From NCBI RefSeq assembly GCF_022788715.1, contig NZ_CP085167.1, forward strand, positions 1,795,001 to 1,859,000: a stretch of DNA of 64,000 nt, read 5' to 3'. The first letter of the stretch is position 1, and each line of letters begins with the position of its first letter. Below, one piece after another: positions 19,950 through 29,357 of this stretch. The notes beneath the pieces are model-generated. The model saw only the letters and a program-made list of their open reading frames with translations, made no database searches and had not been told where the DNA came from. The stretch comes from Sulfitobacter sp. DSM 110093 (GTDB taxonomy: Bacteria > Pseudomonadota > Alphaproteobacteria > Rhodobacterales > Rhodobacteraceae). Position numbers and translations under genes: made by a program.

Positions 19950-21269
19950 TTACTCGCCCGCCGCACGGGTCTCATACATCATCCCTTTGGCGGTGCCTTC
20001 GGCGAACCCTTTCCAATAATCGTGGTCTTCCTTTTCGGTCCCATCTTCGTCGACGGACCAGACCCCGTCATTGGAACTCTCGACCAGGCTCAAGTAGCTG
20101 CCCTTCTCCGCTTCCTCTTTGAGGTGACTGTCGAGCCATGCTGTAACGAAGTGCTGTGCGATGTTGTTCATGCGCACCGTGTCCCAAACTGGGTCGCTGT
20201 AATGCTCTGAAATGTCAAAACCTTTGTCTTCGTTAAAGTAATAGGATTCCATCGGCGCAGGCATTGGGGCGCCTGCATTGTGGCCTGCGTTCATATAGGT
20301 CAGCAAAGCCCGATCAACGTTTGTGGTGTTCTCCCAGATCGCGCGCACACCGTCTTCGTAAAGTGATGTGTCATCCTGCGACCCGGCGATATAAAGCATT
20401 GGGATCTGCACGCCCGCCAGACCTTCGGCATCCCAAAAACCGCGGTTCATGCCCCAAGGGCCAAAGGCCACGGCGGTCTTGATGCGCGGATCGGGCAGAT
20501 CGTTATGGGTCTCGGACCCGTCTTGATGAATGCCCAATGTGCCATGCGGCCCGCCCCACGGGTAGCCAACCGAGGCCTCTGTCACACCGCCGCCTGCGGT
20601 GATAATCGCACCATAGCCGCCCATCGAGTAGCCGATCAACCCTGAGTTTTCAGCGTTATAAAGCCCGGCAAAATCACCACCCTCTTCTGCCTTCTGCGCC
20701 ATCTGATCCAGCACAAACAGCTGATCCAGCGACCGGTTCACCAAAGTCGAGCCAAAGGCCGCCTGGGTGCGATAGGTGCTGTCCGTATGATCAATCGAAG
20801 CCACGACATAGCCTTTGGACGCGAGGTTTTCGGCCAGATGCGACAGCAGGTAGCGGTTGCCTGGATAGCCGTGGCTTATCAATACCAGCGGGAAGGTCTC
20901 CCCCGCCATTGGATCAGCGTCGCGCATTGCTTTGCCGTACAACGTGACCTCAGTCGTGCCGTCGCGCAGGTAGGCTTTGAAGGTTGTGTCACCTCCCGCG
21001 CCCTCGGCGGCGGGGTAGTACATTTCGACTGTCAGTGGCCGATCATAGCGCGGCATCTCGGCGGGTTTGTCGGCGGCGGGGTCAATCGCCAAAATGTCGA
21101 TCTGGCCGGGGTTCACCATTTCAATCGTCCGCACCCCCACCCCATGATCGCCATAGGCCGCCAGCTTTGGCGCATTGGGCAATTGGCGGTCAATCCGGTT
21201 CTCGGCCTGCGCCGTTCCGGCAGCCAAGCTGACGGCAAGCAGGGCTGTGGTGGTACTATATCGATGCAT
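19950..21269 (-). CDS. Secreted alpha/beta hydrolase (dienelactone hydrolase-like)
   Basis: 439 residues from ATG 21269, which has AGGGAGG upstream; the longer frame to 21380 has none. Signal peptide: HRYSTTTALLAVSLAAGTAQA before ENRID. The nucleophile elbow GYSMGG is in the middle, DVSHGYPGN-like oxyanion region (VLISHGYPGNRYLL) earlier, and AGHNAG near the end supplies the histidine. Resembles platelet-activating-factor acetylhydrolase/dienelactone hydrolase families. Substrate unknown. It is convergent with the DsrE-like gene. Confidence 0.8.
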   Translation of the reverse strand: MHRYSTTTALLAVSLAAGTAQAENRIDRQLPNAPKLAAYGDHGVGVRTIEMVNPGQIDILAIDPAADKPAEMPRYDRPLTVEMYYPAAEGAGGDTTFKAYLRDGTTEVTLYGKAMRDADPMAGETFPLVLISHGYPGNRYLLSHLAENLASKGYVVASIDHTDSTYRTQAAFGSTLVNRSLDQLFVLDQMAQKAEEGGDFAGLYNAENSGLIGYSMGGYGAIITAGGGVTEASVGYPWGGPHGTLGIHQDGSETHNDLPDPRIKTAVAFGPWGMNRGFWDAEGLAGVQIPMLYIAGSQDDTSLYEDGVRAIWENTTNVDRALLTYMNAGHNAGAPMPAPMESYYFNEDKGFDISEHYSDPVWDTVRMNNIAQHFVTAWLDSHLKEEAEKGSYLSLVESSNDGVWSVDEDGTEKEDHDYWKGFAEGTAKGMMYETRAAGE

Positions 21270-21357
21270 GGTTAATCCTCCCTTGGGTAGGTCCGACCCT
21301 ACTCGCGTCATCCATAGTGACAAGCGCCCTGCCCGTGACGTTACGGAAGTTTCACAT

Positions 21358-22083
21358 TCATCCCCGCGCAGCGCGGGCAACTTCGGCCTCGCTCAGCCCA
21401 TATCTTTTAGCGAATTTGGCACGAGCGGCCAACAGCCTTGGATCATCTGGTTTCATCCCCAAAGTGCGGATAAACGCAATGCGTTGTTGCTTTTTCAACG
21501 CTTCGGTGTCGATATTCGTCCCCATAGCGCGATCAATGATCTGCCCGCCGGGGCTGACGTGAAACCATTTATTGAAGTCGCGAAAATGGTGCTGGTTGTG
21601 GAGCCGCGTCACATGACGCTCTACCGCCGTTTTGGGAAGGCTCAGATGTGCCGTCATATGGAACCACTCATAGCTCAGAAAGGTCAGCACCCCGCCCAAG
21701 GGCACAATCGCCGTCGCGATCCATAGCGCGGCATCAAAGCCCAACAGCGCTGTGATCCCCCAGACCAAAAGGAAATTCCCCGCCAGCACCGGCAAGGCGA
21801 CCCAGAGCGGGACAAAGAACAGTTCGTGGTTGGTGGGGAAATCATGGTGCCCGTAATGCGTGCGATAGAGCAGATCAAAGGCCCACTGCCGTTTCGGCGG
21901 ATCAAGGTGAAAGACATGCCGGTGCAGGTTGTACTCATTGAGCATCTGCGCCGCGATACCCAGCGGCATCAGCGCCCAGCACCACAGTGGCGCCCCCCAA
22001 ACCATCGCAGCAATGGCCACCACACAAGCCAGCGCCATAAGGGACACAGCCGTATGGCCGAACATGATCTTAATCCGTGTCAT
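21358..22083 (-). CDS. Fatty acid hydroxylase superfamily membrane protein
   Basis: 241 residues from ATG 22083, behind GGGGAGG. Three histidine clusters mark the di-iron site: NLHRHVFH, HYGHH and LHNQHH, with EWFHMTAH between. Hydrophobic segments occur at about 9-50, 100-135 and 140-155. The family hydroxylates or desaturates lipids, sterols or carotenoids in the membrane; the substrate cannot be told. Divergent from alr, 129 bases apart. Confidence 0.8.
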   Translation of the reverse strand: MTRIKIMFGHTAVSLMALACVVAIAAMVWGAPLWCWALMPLGIAAQMLNEYNLHRHVFHLDPPKRQWAFDLLYRTHYGHHDFPTNHELFFVPLWVALPVLAGNFLLVWGITALLGFDAALWIATAIVPLGGVLTFLSYEWFHMTAHLSLPKTAVERHVTRLHNQHHFRDFNKWFHVSPGGQIIDRAMGTNIDTEALKKQQRIAFIRTLGMKPDDPRLLAARAKFAKRYGLSEAEVARAARG

Positions 22084-22212
22084 CCGCCTGACCTCCCCAT
22101 CCTGCGCATCCGGTAGGCAAAACTGTAACAAAACGCCGCCGCAACTGTCGCGCATGACGTTAGGTGCGCTTGGCCGCTTGACCTCCCCCCACATTCTGGC
22201 CCACATCCGCGC

Positions 22213-23256
22213 ATGAGCAAAGCGACCCTGACCATCGACCTGCAAGCCATCGCCGACAACTGGCGCGCCCTTGACCGCATGACGGAGGCCGAGACCGGCG
22301 CGGTCGTCAAAGCCGACAGTTATGGATTGGGCGCGGCCCGCGTGGCCACAGCCTTGGCCGAGGCGGGCGCGCGGCAGTTCTTTGTAGCTTTGGCCGAAGA
22401 AGGTGTGGCGCTGCGACAGGCCTTGGGCGAAGGCCCGGTCATCAATGTCTTTTCCGGCCATATGGCAGGCGATACCGACGCCATCCGCGACGCGGCGCTG
22501 ACCCCGATGATCAACTCGACCGAGCAACTGCTGCGCCAGTTCGAAACCCTGCCCGGTCATGGCTTTGGCATCCAGCTCGACAGCGGGATGAACCGGCTCG
22601 GGATGGAGCCCGCCGAATGGGCCGCCCTACGCGACATCGCGCTGAGCCAAGGCCCTTCGCTAATCATGTCGCATCTGGCCTGCTCGGATGCGCCGGATCA
22701 CGAGATGAACGATGCGCAATTGCGCAGCTTTCGCGAAATGACCGAAGGGGTCGACGCGCCACGGTCGCTGTCGGCCACCGGGGGCATCTTATTGGGGCCT
22801 GACTATCATTTCGATGTCACCCGCCCCGGCATCGGTCTTTATGGCGGCCGCCCCTTCACTGATGCGCGGCCTGTGGTCACCCTTGATGTGCCGGTCATCC
22901 AAACCCGCAGCGTCACGCCGGGCGAGACTGTGGGCTATGGCAACACTTGGACGGCAGAAAGCACGGTAAAGCTCGCCACCGTGGCGGCGGGCTATGCCGA
23001 TGGGTTGACCCGCGCCATGGGCAATGCGGTGGGTCACGCCTGTTTTCAGCATGATGGGATACAGCTACCCATTGTTGGCCGCGTGTCGATGGACCTGATT
23101 ACAGTCGATGTATCAGCTCTGTCCGAAGTACCTGCGACATTGCAACTGTTGGGGTCGACGCAGGGCGTGGATGATCTTGCCGACTGGGCGGGCACGATAG
23201 GCTATGAAATACTCACATCGCTTGGTGCCAGATACGCAAAGCGATACGCCGACTAG
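22213..23256 (+). CDS. alr: Alanine racemase
   Basis: Converts L- to D-alanine for peptidoglycan using PLP. 347 residues. The PLP lysine is K33 in [11 protein letters not shown], and the second catalytic base is the tyrosine in VGYGNTW near 241. Length is slightly below the usual 360. A single gene, divergent from the hydroxylase gene. Firm call. Confidence 0.95.
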   Translation: MSKATLTIDLQAIADNWRALDRMTEAETGAVVKADSYGLGAARVATALAEAGARQFFVALAEEGVALRQALGEGPVINVFSGHMAGDTDAIRDAALTPMINSTEQLLRQFETLPGHGFGIQLDSGMNRLGMEPAEWAALRDIALSQGPSLIMSHLACSDAPDHEMNDAQLRSFREMTEGVDAPRSLSATGGILLGPDYHFDVTRPGIGLYGGRPFTDARPVVTLDVPVIQTRSVTPGETVGYGNTWTAESTVKLATVAAGYADGLTRAMGNAVGHACFQHDGIQLPIVGRVSMDLITVDVSALSEVPATLQLLGSTQGVDDLADWAGTIGYEILTSLGARYAKRYAD

Positions 23257-23355
23257 ATCGGCGATTTTCCACCGCTCTCTTGCTCAATTCTATAAGTTCT
23301 GCTCAGTCCGCGCGGCCATCACCTGCGCAAACTGCCGTTTCAGGGCGCACGACGG

Positions 23356-23384
23356 TTGACAGATAATTCGGCGTTATCGTGCAA
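23356..23384 (+). promoter_or_regulatory. Consensus -35 with palindromic spacer
   Basis: A perfect TTGACA (23356-23361) is followed by GATAA (23362-23366) and TTATC (23374-23378), an inverted repeat that exactly fills a 17-base spacer. The base hexamer at -10 position (GTGCAA) is poor. This could be a regulated promoter for the membrane coiled-coil gene, about 150 bases further on. Confidence 0.3.
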
Positions 23385-23534
23385 AAAGTTTCCGAAATAC
23401 CGGAGGTTGTGCCATACTATGGCAACAGTTTGTTAAACCCTCAGCATAATTCCGCGCAGAACGGGAACAAAGAAGGATAAAGAGGCGTTGGTCGGCAGAA
23501 ACTTGCTTAGTAGCTCTTCCAGGGGGGAGAAAGT

Positions 23535-24335
23535 ATGTCCCAGCTTCGTTCCTTTACCTACCTCGTTCAATTCGCATTTCAGCGACTTGCCTTGGTGGTT
23601 TTTGCACTCGCAGCACTTGCGCTGACAGGCGCCAGCATCATGGCGGCCCTGGGCCTTTGGAATTGGGTGAGCCTTGATCTGCAATATGCGGGGGCACCTG
23701 TTGAGGACGCCGGGATGTACGCCCAGATTGCGCTAACCGTTCTGGCCGTAGGTCTGTGTTTTTTCCTCCCCACCAACCGCCGCATTATGCGGCTTGAAAC
23801 CTCGCACCGTCAGTTCAAAGTCGGCATGCAGGACGTGGCCCGCGCCTATGGTGCCGTGCATGCCGCTGACCGCGCGGAAACATTCCAGATGAGTTCGGAG
23901 TTTGATTCAGTGCGTGAGCGTCTTGCCTATCTGCGCGACCACCCCGATCTCAGCACGCTTGAGCCCGCTGTTCTCGAAATGGCCGCGCAGATGAGTCATG
24001 TGGCCCGCGATCTGGCAGAGGTCTATTCTGATGAAAAATTGTCTCGTGCACGCAGTTTCCTGAAGCAGCGTCAGGAAGAGGTCGAACTGTTCAACAGCCG
24101 CCTTAACCAAGCTAAGGGTATCTCGACCGAGATGAAGCATTGGTTGCATGAGGTCGAACTCGAAGAAAGCGTCGCCGTGGCACAGCTAGAGCGTCTGCGC
24201 GATGAGATGCGTGAAATCATGCCAGAGCTGGGCCTTGAACGTGTGGTGCCAACCGAAGCGCCTGCCAACCGCAGGCCCGATCCCACTTCGATTGATAATA
24301 TCGTGATCGACCTCCCTCCCAAAGCCGCCGAATAA
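23535..24335 (+). CDS. Membrane-anchored coiled-coil protein (unknown function)
   Basis: 266 residues. Two membrane segments at about 20-45 and 63-80, then a long charged helical region (about 88-235) with coiled-coil character, for example RSFLKQRQEEVELFNSRLNQ and EESVAVAQLERLRDEMREI. The start at ATG 23535 follows GGGGGGAGAAAGT. It is conserved in roseobacters and sometimes labelled DNA repair protein, for which I see no sequence reason. A strong terminator separates it from radA. Confidence 0.65.
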   Translation: MSQLRSFTYLVQFAFQRLALVVFALAALALTGASIMAALGLWNWVSLDLQYAGAPVEDAGMYAQIALTVLAVGLCFFLPTNRRIMRLETSHRQFKVGMQDVARAYGAVHAADRAETFQMSSEFDSVRERLAYLRDHPDLSTLEPAVLEMAAQMSHVARDLAEVYSDEKLSRARSFLKQRQEEVELFNSRLNQAKGISTEMKHWLHEVELEESVAVAQLERLRDEMREIMPELGLERVVPTEAPANRRPDPTSIDNIVIDLPPKAAE

Positions 24336-24346
24336 CTTGGGCGGCA

Positions 24347-24402
24347 GCATCCGGCCTATGGGTTCCCCCCCGGGATCATCGCCCACGGGCCGGATGCTTT
24401 TC
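24347..24402 (+). terminator. Rho-independent terminator before radA
   Basis: GCATCCGGCC (24347-24356) pairs with GGCCGGATGC (24388-24397), followed by TTTT. The 31-base loop can fold further. It ends the preceding gene only 37 bases before the radA start. Confidence 0.7.
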
Positions 24403-24438
24403 CTTTGACGCCATCCAACCCTTGGGCGAAAAGGGCGC

Positions 24439-25806
24439 ATGGCAAAATCCTCCTCCAGTTTTTCATGTACCGAATGCGGTGCAAAACACTCCAAATGGTC
24501 CGGGCGCTGCGACGCCTGCGGTGCTTGGAACTCAATCGTCGAAGACAAAGGCATTTCATCCGGCCCGCCCAGCAAATCCTTGGGTGCTCGCCGCGGATCT
24601 GCCATTGAACTGACTGACCTTGCCACCCAAGAAACTCCGCCTCCCCGCGCACAATCGGGCATTGCCGAACTTGACCGCGTTTTGGGTGGCGGGCTTGTGC
24701 CCGCCTCGGCGATCCTTGTAGGTGGTGATCCGGGCATCGGGAAATCGACTCTTCTGTTGCAGGCTGCTGCCCATTTCGCGAATTCGGGTCTCAAGACCAT
24801 ATATGTCAGCGGCGAAGAAGCCAGCGCGCAGGTTCGCATGCGCGCGCAACGGCTGGACCTTTCCGATGCGCCAGTAAAACTCGCTGCCGAAACAAACCTG
24901 CGCGATATTCTGACCACGCTAGAAGCCGAACGCCCGCAACTGGCGATCATTGATTCTATTCAGACCATGTGGGCCGATAACGTCGAAAGCGCCCCCGGTT
25001 CTGTCAGTCAGGTCCGTGCGGCGGCGCATGAATTGACCAGCTTTGCCAAACGCCGCGGTGTGGCGGTTATTCTGGTGGGTCACGTGACCAAAGAAGGCCA
25101 GATCGCAGGCCCGCGCGTGGTGGAGCATATGGTCGATACCGTACTCTATTTCGAAGGCGAACGCGGCCACCAGTTCCGCATCCTGCGCGCCGTCAAAAAC
25201 CGTTTCGGTCCAGCGGATGAGATCGGCGTTTTTGAGATGACCGGCGGCGGTTTGGCCGAAGTTACCAACCCCTCGGCCCTGTTCCTGTCAGAACGCGGAC
25301 AACCCTCGCCCGGTTCGGTCGTCTTTGCAGGTATCGAAGGTACGCGGCCCGTTCTGGTCGAGCTTCAGGCACTTGTTGCCCCCTCCCCCCATTCCCAAGC
25401 ACGGCGCACCGTGGTCGGATGGGATTCGGGCCGTTTGGCGATGATCCTTGCTGTGCTTGAAGCGCGCTGCGGCATCCCCTTCGCCGGATTAGATGTCTAT
25501 CTTAACGTTGCAGGTGGCATGAAAATCTCTGAACCCGCAGCCGATTTGGCCGTCGCGGCCGCGATCCTTTCAGCCCGCGAAGACGTAGCGCTGCCCGCCG
25601 AAACCGTTGTTTTCGGGGAAATCAGCCTTTCCGGTGCGCTACGACCTGCAAGCCAGACGGAAAACAGGTTGAAAGAGGCGCAAAAACTTGGTTTTACGAG
25701 CGCTATTGCACCGCGCGGCGGAAAAGCCGTGGGTGTGACCGGAATTGCGCTGAATACGATGAGCGATCTGACCGGATTTGTTGGCGAAATTTTCGGGGCG
25801 GGCTGA
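24439..25806 (+). CDS. radA: DNA repair protein RadA
   Basis: A RecA-like ATPase that helps branch migration in recombination. 455 residues. Zinc finger at 11-28 (CTECGAKHSKWSGRCDAC), Walker A GDPGIGKST at about 97-105, the RadA-specific KNRFG motif (VKNRFGPADEIG, near 255), and a Lon-like C-terminal domain (GLDVYLNVAGGMKISEPAADLA). cvpA follows after 29 bases. Firm call. Confidence 0.96.
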   Translation: MAKSSSSFSCTECGAKHSKWSGRCDACGAWNSIVEDKGISSGPPSKSLGARRGSAIELTDLATQETPPPRAQSGIAELDRVLGGGLVPASAILVGGDPGIGKSTLLLQAAAHFANSGLKTIYVSGEEASAQVRMRAQRLDLSDAPVKLAAETNLRDILTTLEAERPQLAIIDSIQTMWADNVESAPGSVSQVRAAAHELTSFAKRRGVAVILVGHVTKEGQIAGPRVVEHMVDTVLYFEGERGHQFRILRAVKNRFGPADEIGVFEMTGGGLAEVTNPSALFLSERGQPSPGSVVFAGIEGTRPVLVELQALVAPSPHSQARRTVVGWDSGRLAMILAVLEARCGIPFAGLDVYLNVAGGMKISEPAADLAVAAAILSAREDVALPAETVVFGEISLSGALRPASQTENRLKEAQKLGFTSAIAPRGGKAVGVTGIALNTMSDLTGFVGEIFGAG

Positions 25807-25809
25807 TCC

Positions 25810-25835
25810 CCCCTTACACGAGGGCAAGAACGCGC
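25810..25835 (+). promoter_or_regulatory. Motif shared with the purL leader
   Basis: CCCCTT, 4 bases, GAGGGC (25820-25825), 4 bases, ACGCGC (25830-25835), directly before the cvpA start codon. The three blocks and their spacing match those at 4165-4190 before purL. Confidence 0.35.
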
Positions 25836-26390
25836 ATGGACGGTTTTACCATTATTGACGGTGTGGTTGCGGTGGTCATCATCCTATCGGCTCTGCTGGC
25901 CTATGGCCGCGGGTTGGTACGCGAGTTGATGGCGATCGTCGGCTGGATTGCCGCAGCTGTATTGGCATTCCTATTTGCACCACAGGTTGAGCCGCTGGTA
26001 CGTGAGTTGCCTTATGTCGGTGAATTCCTCGCCGATAGCTGTGAGCTTTCGGTCATCGGTGCCTTCGCACTTGTTTTCGCTGCGGCGTTGATCATCGTCT
26101 CCCTCTTTACCCCGCTGTTCTCCTCGCTCGTGCACCGCTCTATATTAGGTGGCGTGGATCAGGGTCTTGGCTTTGTCTTCGGCGTGGTGCGTGGTGTGTT
26201 GCTCGTCGCGATCGCGTTCTTTGTCTATGATACGGTCATCACCGGCGAACGTGCGGCCAGCGTGGATAACAGCCGTTCGGCTGCTGTCTTTTCGCGCTTC
26301 ACCGGCCAGATCGAAGAGAAAGACCCGCAAGAGGCGCTCGGCTGGATCACCAACCGCTACGAAGCGCTGGTTGGGAAATGTAGCGCCTAA
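25836..26390 (+). CDS. cvpA: CvpA family inner-membrane protein
   Basis: 184 residues with four hydrophobic segments (about 5-22, 30-47, 65-88, 105-125), the usual CvpA layout; GRGLVRELMAIVGWI is the family signature near residue 28. CvpA is linked to colicin V export and to envelope homeostasis, and it often neighbours purF, as it does here (253 bases away). A terminator follows, so it is not strictly cotranscribed with purF. Confidence 0.9.
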   Translation: MDGFTIIDGVVAVVIILSALLAYGRGLVRELMAIVGWIAAAVLAFLFAPQVEPLVRELPYVGEFLADSCELSVIGAFALVFAAALIIVSLFTPLFSSLVHRSILGGVDQGLGFVFGVVRGVLLVAIAFFVYDTVITGERAASVDNSRSAAVFSRFTGQIEEKDPQEALGWITNRYEALVGKCSA

Positions 26391-26420
26391 GCCGTCACAA
26401 TCTCTTAACAATCTCCTTTT

Positions 26421-26455
26421 AAACAGGCGGCCAGAACATTGTGGCCGCCTGTTTT
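26421..26455 (+). terminator. Rho-independent terminator after cvpA
   Basis: AAACAGGCGGCCA (26421-26433) pairs over 13 bases with TGGCCGCCTGTTT (26442-26454), with an 8-base loop and a T run. Confidence 0.85.
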
Positions 26456-26579
26456 GCATTTGGCGAAACGCGTATCATAGTCATGTGTTAAAGGGCTATT
26501 GGCTCAATTAACGCTGCCTATCTTAAGGTCATATGCCGTGTGTATTTCGGTCCGACTCCCGCTGCGTGCGACATGCGGG

Positions 26580-26608
26580 GTGACAGTCGCTTGTGAAGCC
26601 CCTACATA
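26580..26608 (+). promoter_or_regulatory. purF promoter candidate
   Basis: GTGACA (26580-26585), 17 bases, TACATA (26603-26608). The expected start is about 26615, giving a leader of roughly 30-40 bases before the purF start. Confidence 0.5.
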
Positions 26609-26642
26609 GGCACCGACCTCACCCGGATTCGGAGTTGCCCCG

Positions 26643-28139
26643 TTGTCCAAGCTCATGCCACCTGCCCATCCTTTTGACACATCCTATCTGCGCGACAGCG
26701 GAGATGAGGACAAACTGAAGGAGGAATGCGGCGTTTTCGGCGTGGTTGGCGTTGCCGATGCTGCCACTTTCGTAGCGCTCGGCCTCCACGCCCTCCAGCA
26801 CCGCGGACAAGAGGCAGGCGGCATCGTCAGCTATGATCCCGAAGCCGGTTTCCAATCTGCCCGCCGCTTTGGCTATGTCCGTGATAACTTCACCTCGCAG
26901 GATATCATGCAGACCCTGCCCGGCGAATTGTCGATCGGCCATGTGCGCTATTCCACCTCTGGTAACAAAGGCCCGACTGCGATCCGCGATGTGCAACCGT
27001 TCTTTGGCGAATTTGCCATGGGCGGTGCCGCGATTGCGCATAACGGGAATATCACCAACGCCAACGCGCTGCGCCGTGAGTTGATCGAGCGCGGCTCGAT
27101 CTTTCAGTCGTCCTCGGACAGTGAGTGCATCATTCACCTGATGGCGCGGTCGTTGCAGCAAAATATCCCCGAACGCATGGAAGACGCGCTGCGCCGTGTC
27201 GAAGGTGCCTTCTCTGTCGTTGCGATGACCCGCACCAAACTGATCGGTGTGCGTGACCCGCTGGGCGTGCGCCCGCTGGTTCTGGGCCGTGTCGGCGATG
27301 GCTGGGCGTTGAGTTCCGAGACCTGCGCGCTCGACATCATCGGTGCCGAATTTGTGCGCGAGATTGAGCCGGGCGAGATGGTCGTGATCACCGAAAAAGG
27401 GGTCGAAAGCCACTTCCCATTCCGCCGTGTGCCCTCACGTTTCTGCATCTTTGAGCATGTCTATTTCAGCCGACCCGACAGTATCCTCGGCGGTCGGTCA
27501 GTCTATGAAACACGCGAAAACATCGGTCGGGAACTGGCCAAGGAAAGCCCCGTTGACGCCGATCTCGTCTGCCCCGTGCCCGACAGCGGCACCCCCGCGG
27601 CTATTGGATTCAGCCTTGAATCCGGCATTCCCTATGCGATGGGGATCATCCGCAACCAATATATGGGCCGGACCTTCATTGAGCCGACCGAGCAAATCCG
27701 CAACATGGGTGTGCGCCTGAAACTCAACGTTAACCGTGCGTTGATCAAAGGTAAGCGGGTAATCTTGGTCGACGACTCGGTCGTGCGTGGCACGACCTCG
27801 CGCAAGATCAAAGAGATGATCCTCGATGCGGGCGCTGCCGAAGTTCACTTCCGCATTGCCTCCCCCCCAACCGCATGGCCCTGTTTCTACGGCGTCGATA
27901 CCCCGCAGCGTGAAAAACTGCTCGCGGCGACCATGTCAGAGGAAGAGATGCGCGACCATCTACAGGTCGACAGCCTCAAGTTCATCTCGCTCGATGGCCT
28001 TTACCGCGCGGTGGGCGAAGCCGAAGGTCGCAAGGCGGACTGCCCGCAATACTGCGATGCCTGTTTCTCTGGCGATTATCCTGTGACACCTGCCGATCAG
28101 GTCAAAGAGGGTTTCCAGATGAAGCCTGCCGCAGAATAA
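26643..28139 (+). CDS. purF: Amidophosphoribosyltransferase
   Basis: First committed step of purine synthesis: PRPP plus glutamine to phosphoribosylamine. 498 residues from TTG 26643; ATG 26655 (MPPAHPFDTSYL) is an equally good start and the one closer to relatives. The nucleophile is the cysteine in KEECGVFG (C29 from TTG), exposed after removal of a short propeptide. The PRPP motif is VILVDDSVVRGTTSRK, and two late cysteines (DCPQYCDACF) are compatible with the iron-sulfur type. Firm function, start uncertain. Confidence 0.95.
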   Translation: MSKLMPPAHPFDTSYLRDSGDEDKLKEECGVFGVVGVADAATFVALGLHALQHRGQEAGGIVSYDPEAGFQSARRFGYVRDNFTSQDIMQTLPGELSIGHVRYSTSGNKGPTAIRDVQPFFGEFAMGGAAIAHNGNITNANALRRELIERGSIFQSSSDSECIIHLMARSLQQNIPERMEDALRRVEGAFSVVAMTRTKLIGVRDPLGVRPLVLGRVGDGWALSSETCALDIIGAEFVREIEPGEMVVITEKGVESHFPFRRVPSRFCIFEHVYFSRPDSILGGRSVYETRENIGRELAKESPVDADLVCPVPDSGTPAAIGFSLESGIPYAMGIIRNQYMGRTFIEPTEQIRNMGVRLKLNVNRALIKGKRVILVDDSVVRGTTSRKIKEMILDAGAAEVHFRIASPPTAWPCFYGVDTPQREKLLAATMSEEEMRDHLQVDSLKFISLDGLYRAVGEAEGRKADCPQYCDACFSGDYPVTPADQVKEGFQMKPAAE

Positions 28140-28165
28140 GTTAACCTAGGATTTGAATTTAAACG

Positions 28166-28203
28166 AAGGCCGCGCCCGGTACCCCCGGACGCGGCCTTTG
28201 TCT
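28166..28203 (+). terminator. Rho-independent terminator after purF
   Basis: AAGGCCGCG (28166-28174) pairs with CGCGGCCTT (28190-28198), followed by TGTCTTTC. It sits between purF and the oppositely oriented small membrane gene. Confidence 0.7.
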
Positions 28204-28222
28204 TTCGCTTTGCAGCCGTTGT

Positions 28223-28492
28223 TTAGTTCTGCACCGCTGGCTCTGCCGCGTCATTGGCGTTTTCAGTGGCGTCATCCACAGCCTCTGTGGTCGCCTCACC
28301 TGCAGCATCTACTGTATCAGTGATCGCATCAGCGGCCTCTCCCGCAGCTTGCGTCACATCATCTGCCACGGCAGGCGCATTGATCGCATCCGATGCTTCA
28401 ATTGCCACCTCTTGTGGCCCTTTGCCCGTGAAAAGCATATAGCCTGCCAGCGCAATCAACACCGCTACGACCAACCAAACCAGATTCTTCAT
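28223..28492 (-). CDS. Small membrane-anchored, Ala/Asp-rich protein
   Basis: 89 residues from ATG 28492, with AAGGGGA upstream. One N-terminal membrane segment (NLVWLVVAVLIALAGYMLF, residues 3-21), then a low-complexity tail of Ala, Asp, Glu and Thr (for example DAITDTVDAAGEATTEAVDD) likely in the periplasm. No homologue recognised; composition and the clear Shine-Dalgarno support a real gene. Convergent with purF. Confidence 0.65.
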   Translation of the reverse strand: MKNLVWLVVAVLIALAGYMLFTGKGPQEVAIEASDAINAPAVADDVTQAAGEAADAITDTVDAAGEATTEAVDDATENANDAAEPAVQN

Positions 28493-28691
28493 TCCATTCC
28501 CCTTAATCAATGCCCCGCGAAGTCAAAGATTACCCCCGTGGCCGCATACCCGTCAATTGCGCCACAACGGCCCCGGATCAAGGGGAAATCGGCGCAAACC
28601 CCACTTATAGCGCGATTTTGCGGCTTGAAGATGGCCCCTGTCGGGTTTACCTTGCATTCTCGGAATAGGTAACAATCAAAGGACCATCACC

Positions 28692-29240
28692 ATCGCTCGC
28701 AGACCTCATAACGCGCCGCCCCAACGTGACACCGGCCCGCGCGTCAACGACAAGATCCGCTCCAATGAAATCCGCTTGATCGGTGCGGACGGCGAAAACG
28801 TCGGCGTTGTGACGCCTCAGCGTGCCATGGAAATGGCCGACGAGGCCGGGCTCGACCTTGTCGAGATTTCGCCAAACGCCAACCCGCCCGTGTGCAAGAT
28901 CATGGACTTCGGCAAGTTCAAATATGAACAGCAAAAGCGCGAGAGCGAAGCCCGTAAGAAACAGAAGATCATCGAGATCAAAGAAGTCAAATTCCGTCCG
29001 AATACGGATACGAATGACTACGATGTGAAGATGCGCAATGTCTTCAAGTTTCTTGAAGGTGGCGACAAGGTGAAGGTGACTTTGCGGTTCCGTGGCCGTG
29101 AAATGGCGCACCAGAACCTTGGTCGTGAGCTTTTGGAACGCGTTGCTGCGGATACCAAGGAAATTGGCCGGGTTGAGAACTTCCCCAAGATGGAAGGCCG
29201 CCAGATGGTCATGGTGATCGGGCCCCTGCCCAACAAATAG
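28692..29240 (+). CDS. infC: Translation initiation factor IF-3, non-canonical start
   Basis: Binds the 30S subunit, checks the start codon and prevents early joining of 50S. The ATG at 28776 would cut off the conserved N-terminus. Extending upstream, the frame opens [20 protein letters not shown] at ATC 28692, which has AAAGGA nine bases before it; total 182 residues, the same as E. coli IF-3 (180). A rare AUU/AUC start is known for infC, where IF-3 itself rejects it and so autoregulates. The linker region ([11 protein letters not shown]) and C-terminal domain ([12 protein letters not shown]) are clear. Confidence 0.93.
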   Translation: MARRPHNAPPQRDTGPRVNDKIRSNEIRLIGADGENVGVVTPQRAMEMADEAGLDLVEISPNANPPVCKIMDFGKFKYEQQKRESEARKKQKIIEIKEVKFRPNTDTNDYDVKMRNVFKFLEGGDKVKVTLRFRGREMAHQNLGRELLERVAADTKEIGRVENFPKMEGRQMVMVIGPLPNK

Positions 29241-29304
29241 GTTGACCGGTTTCGGGCCGGCACGGCTGGCCCGCTACCCGACTCAGATCACGATCAAACA
29301 ACGC

Positions 29305-29336
29305 AAAACGCCCCCAGATTGCTCTGGGGGCGTTTT
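29305..29336. terminator. Bidirectional terminator between infC and the OmpA-family gene
   Basis: ACGCCCCCAG (29308-29317) pairs with CTGGGGGCGT (29323-29332), with AAA before and TTT after, so it works for both convergent genes. Confidence 0.85.
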
Positions 29337-29357
29337 CGATTTCTAGGGTAGCTTTGC

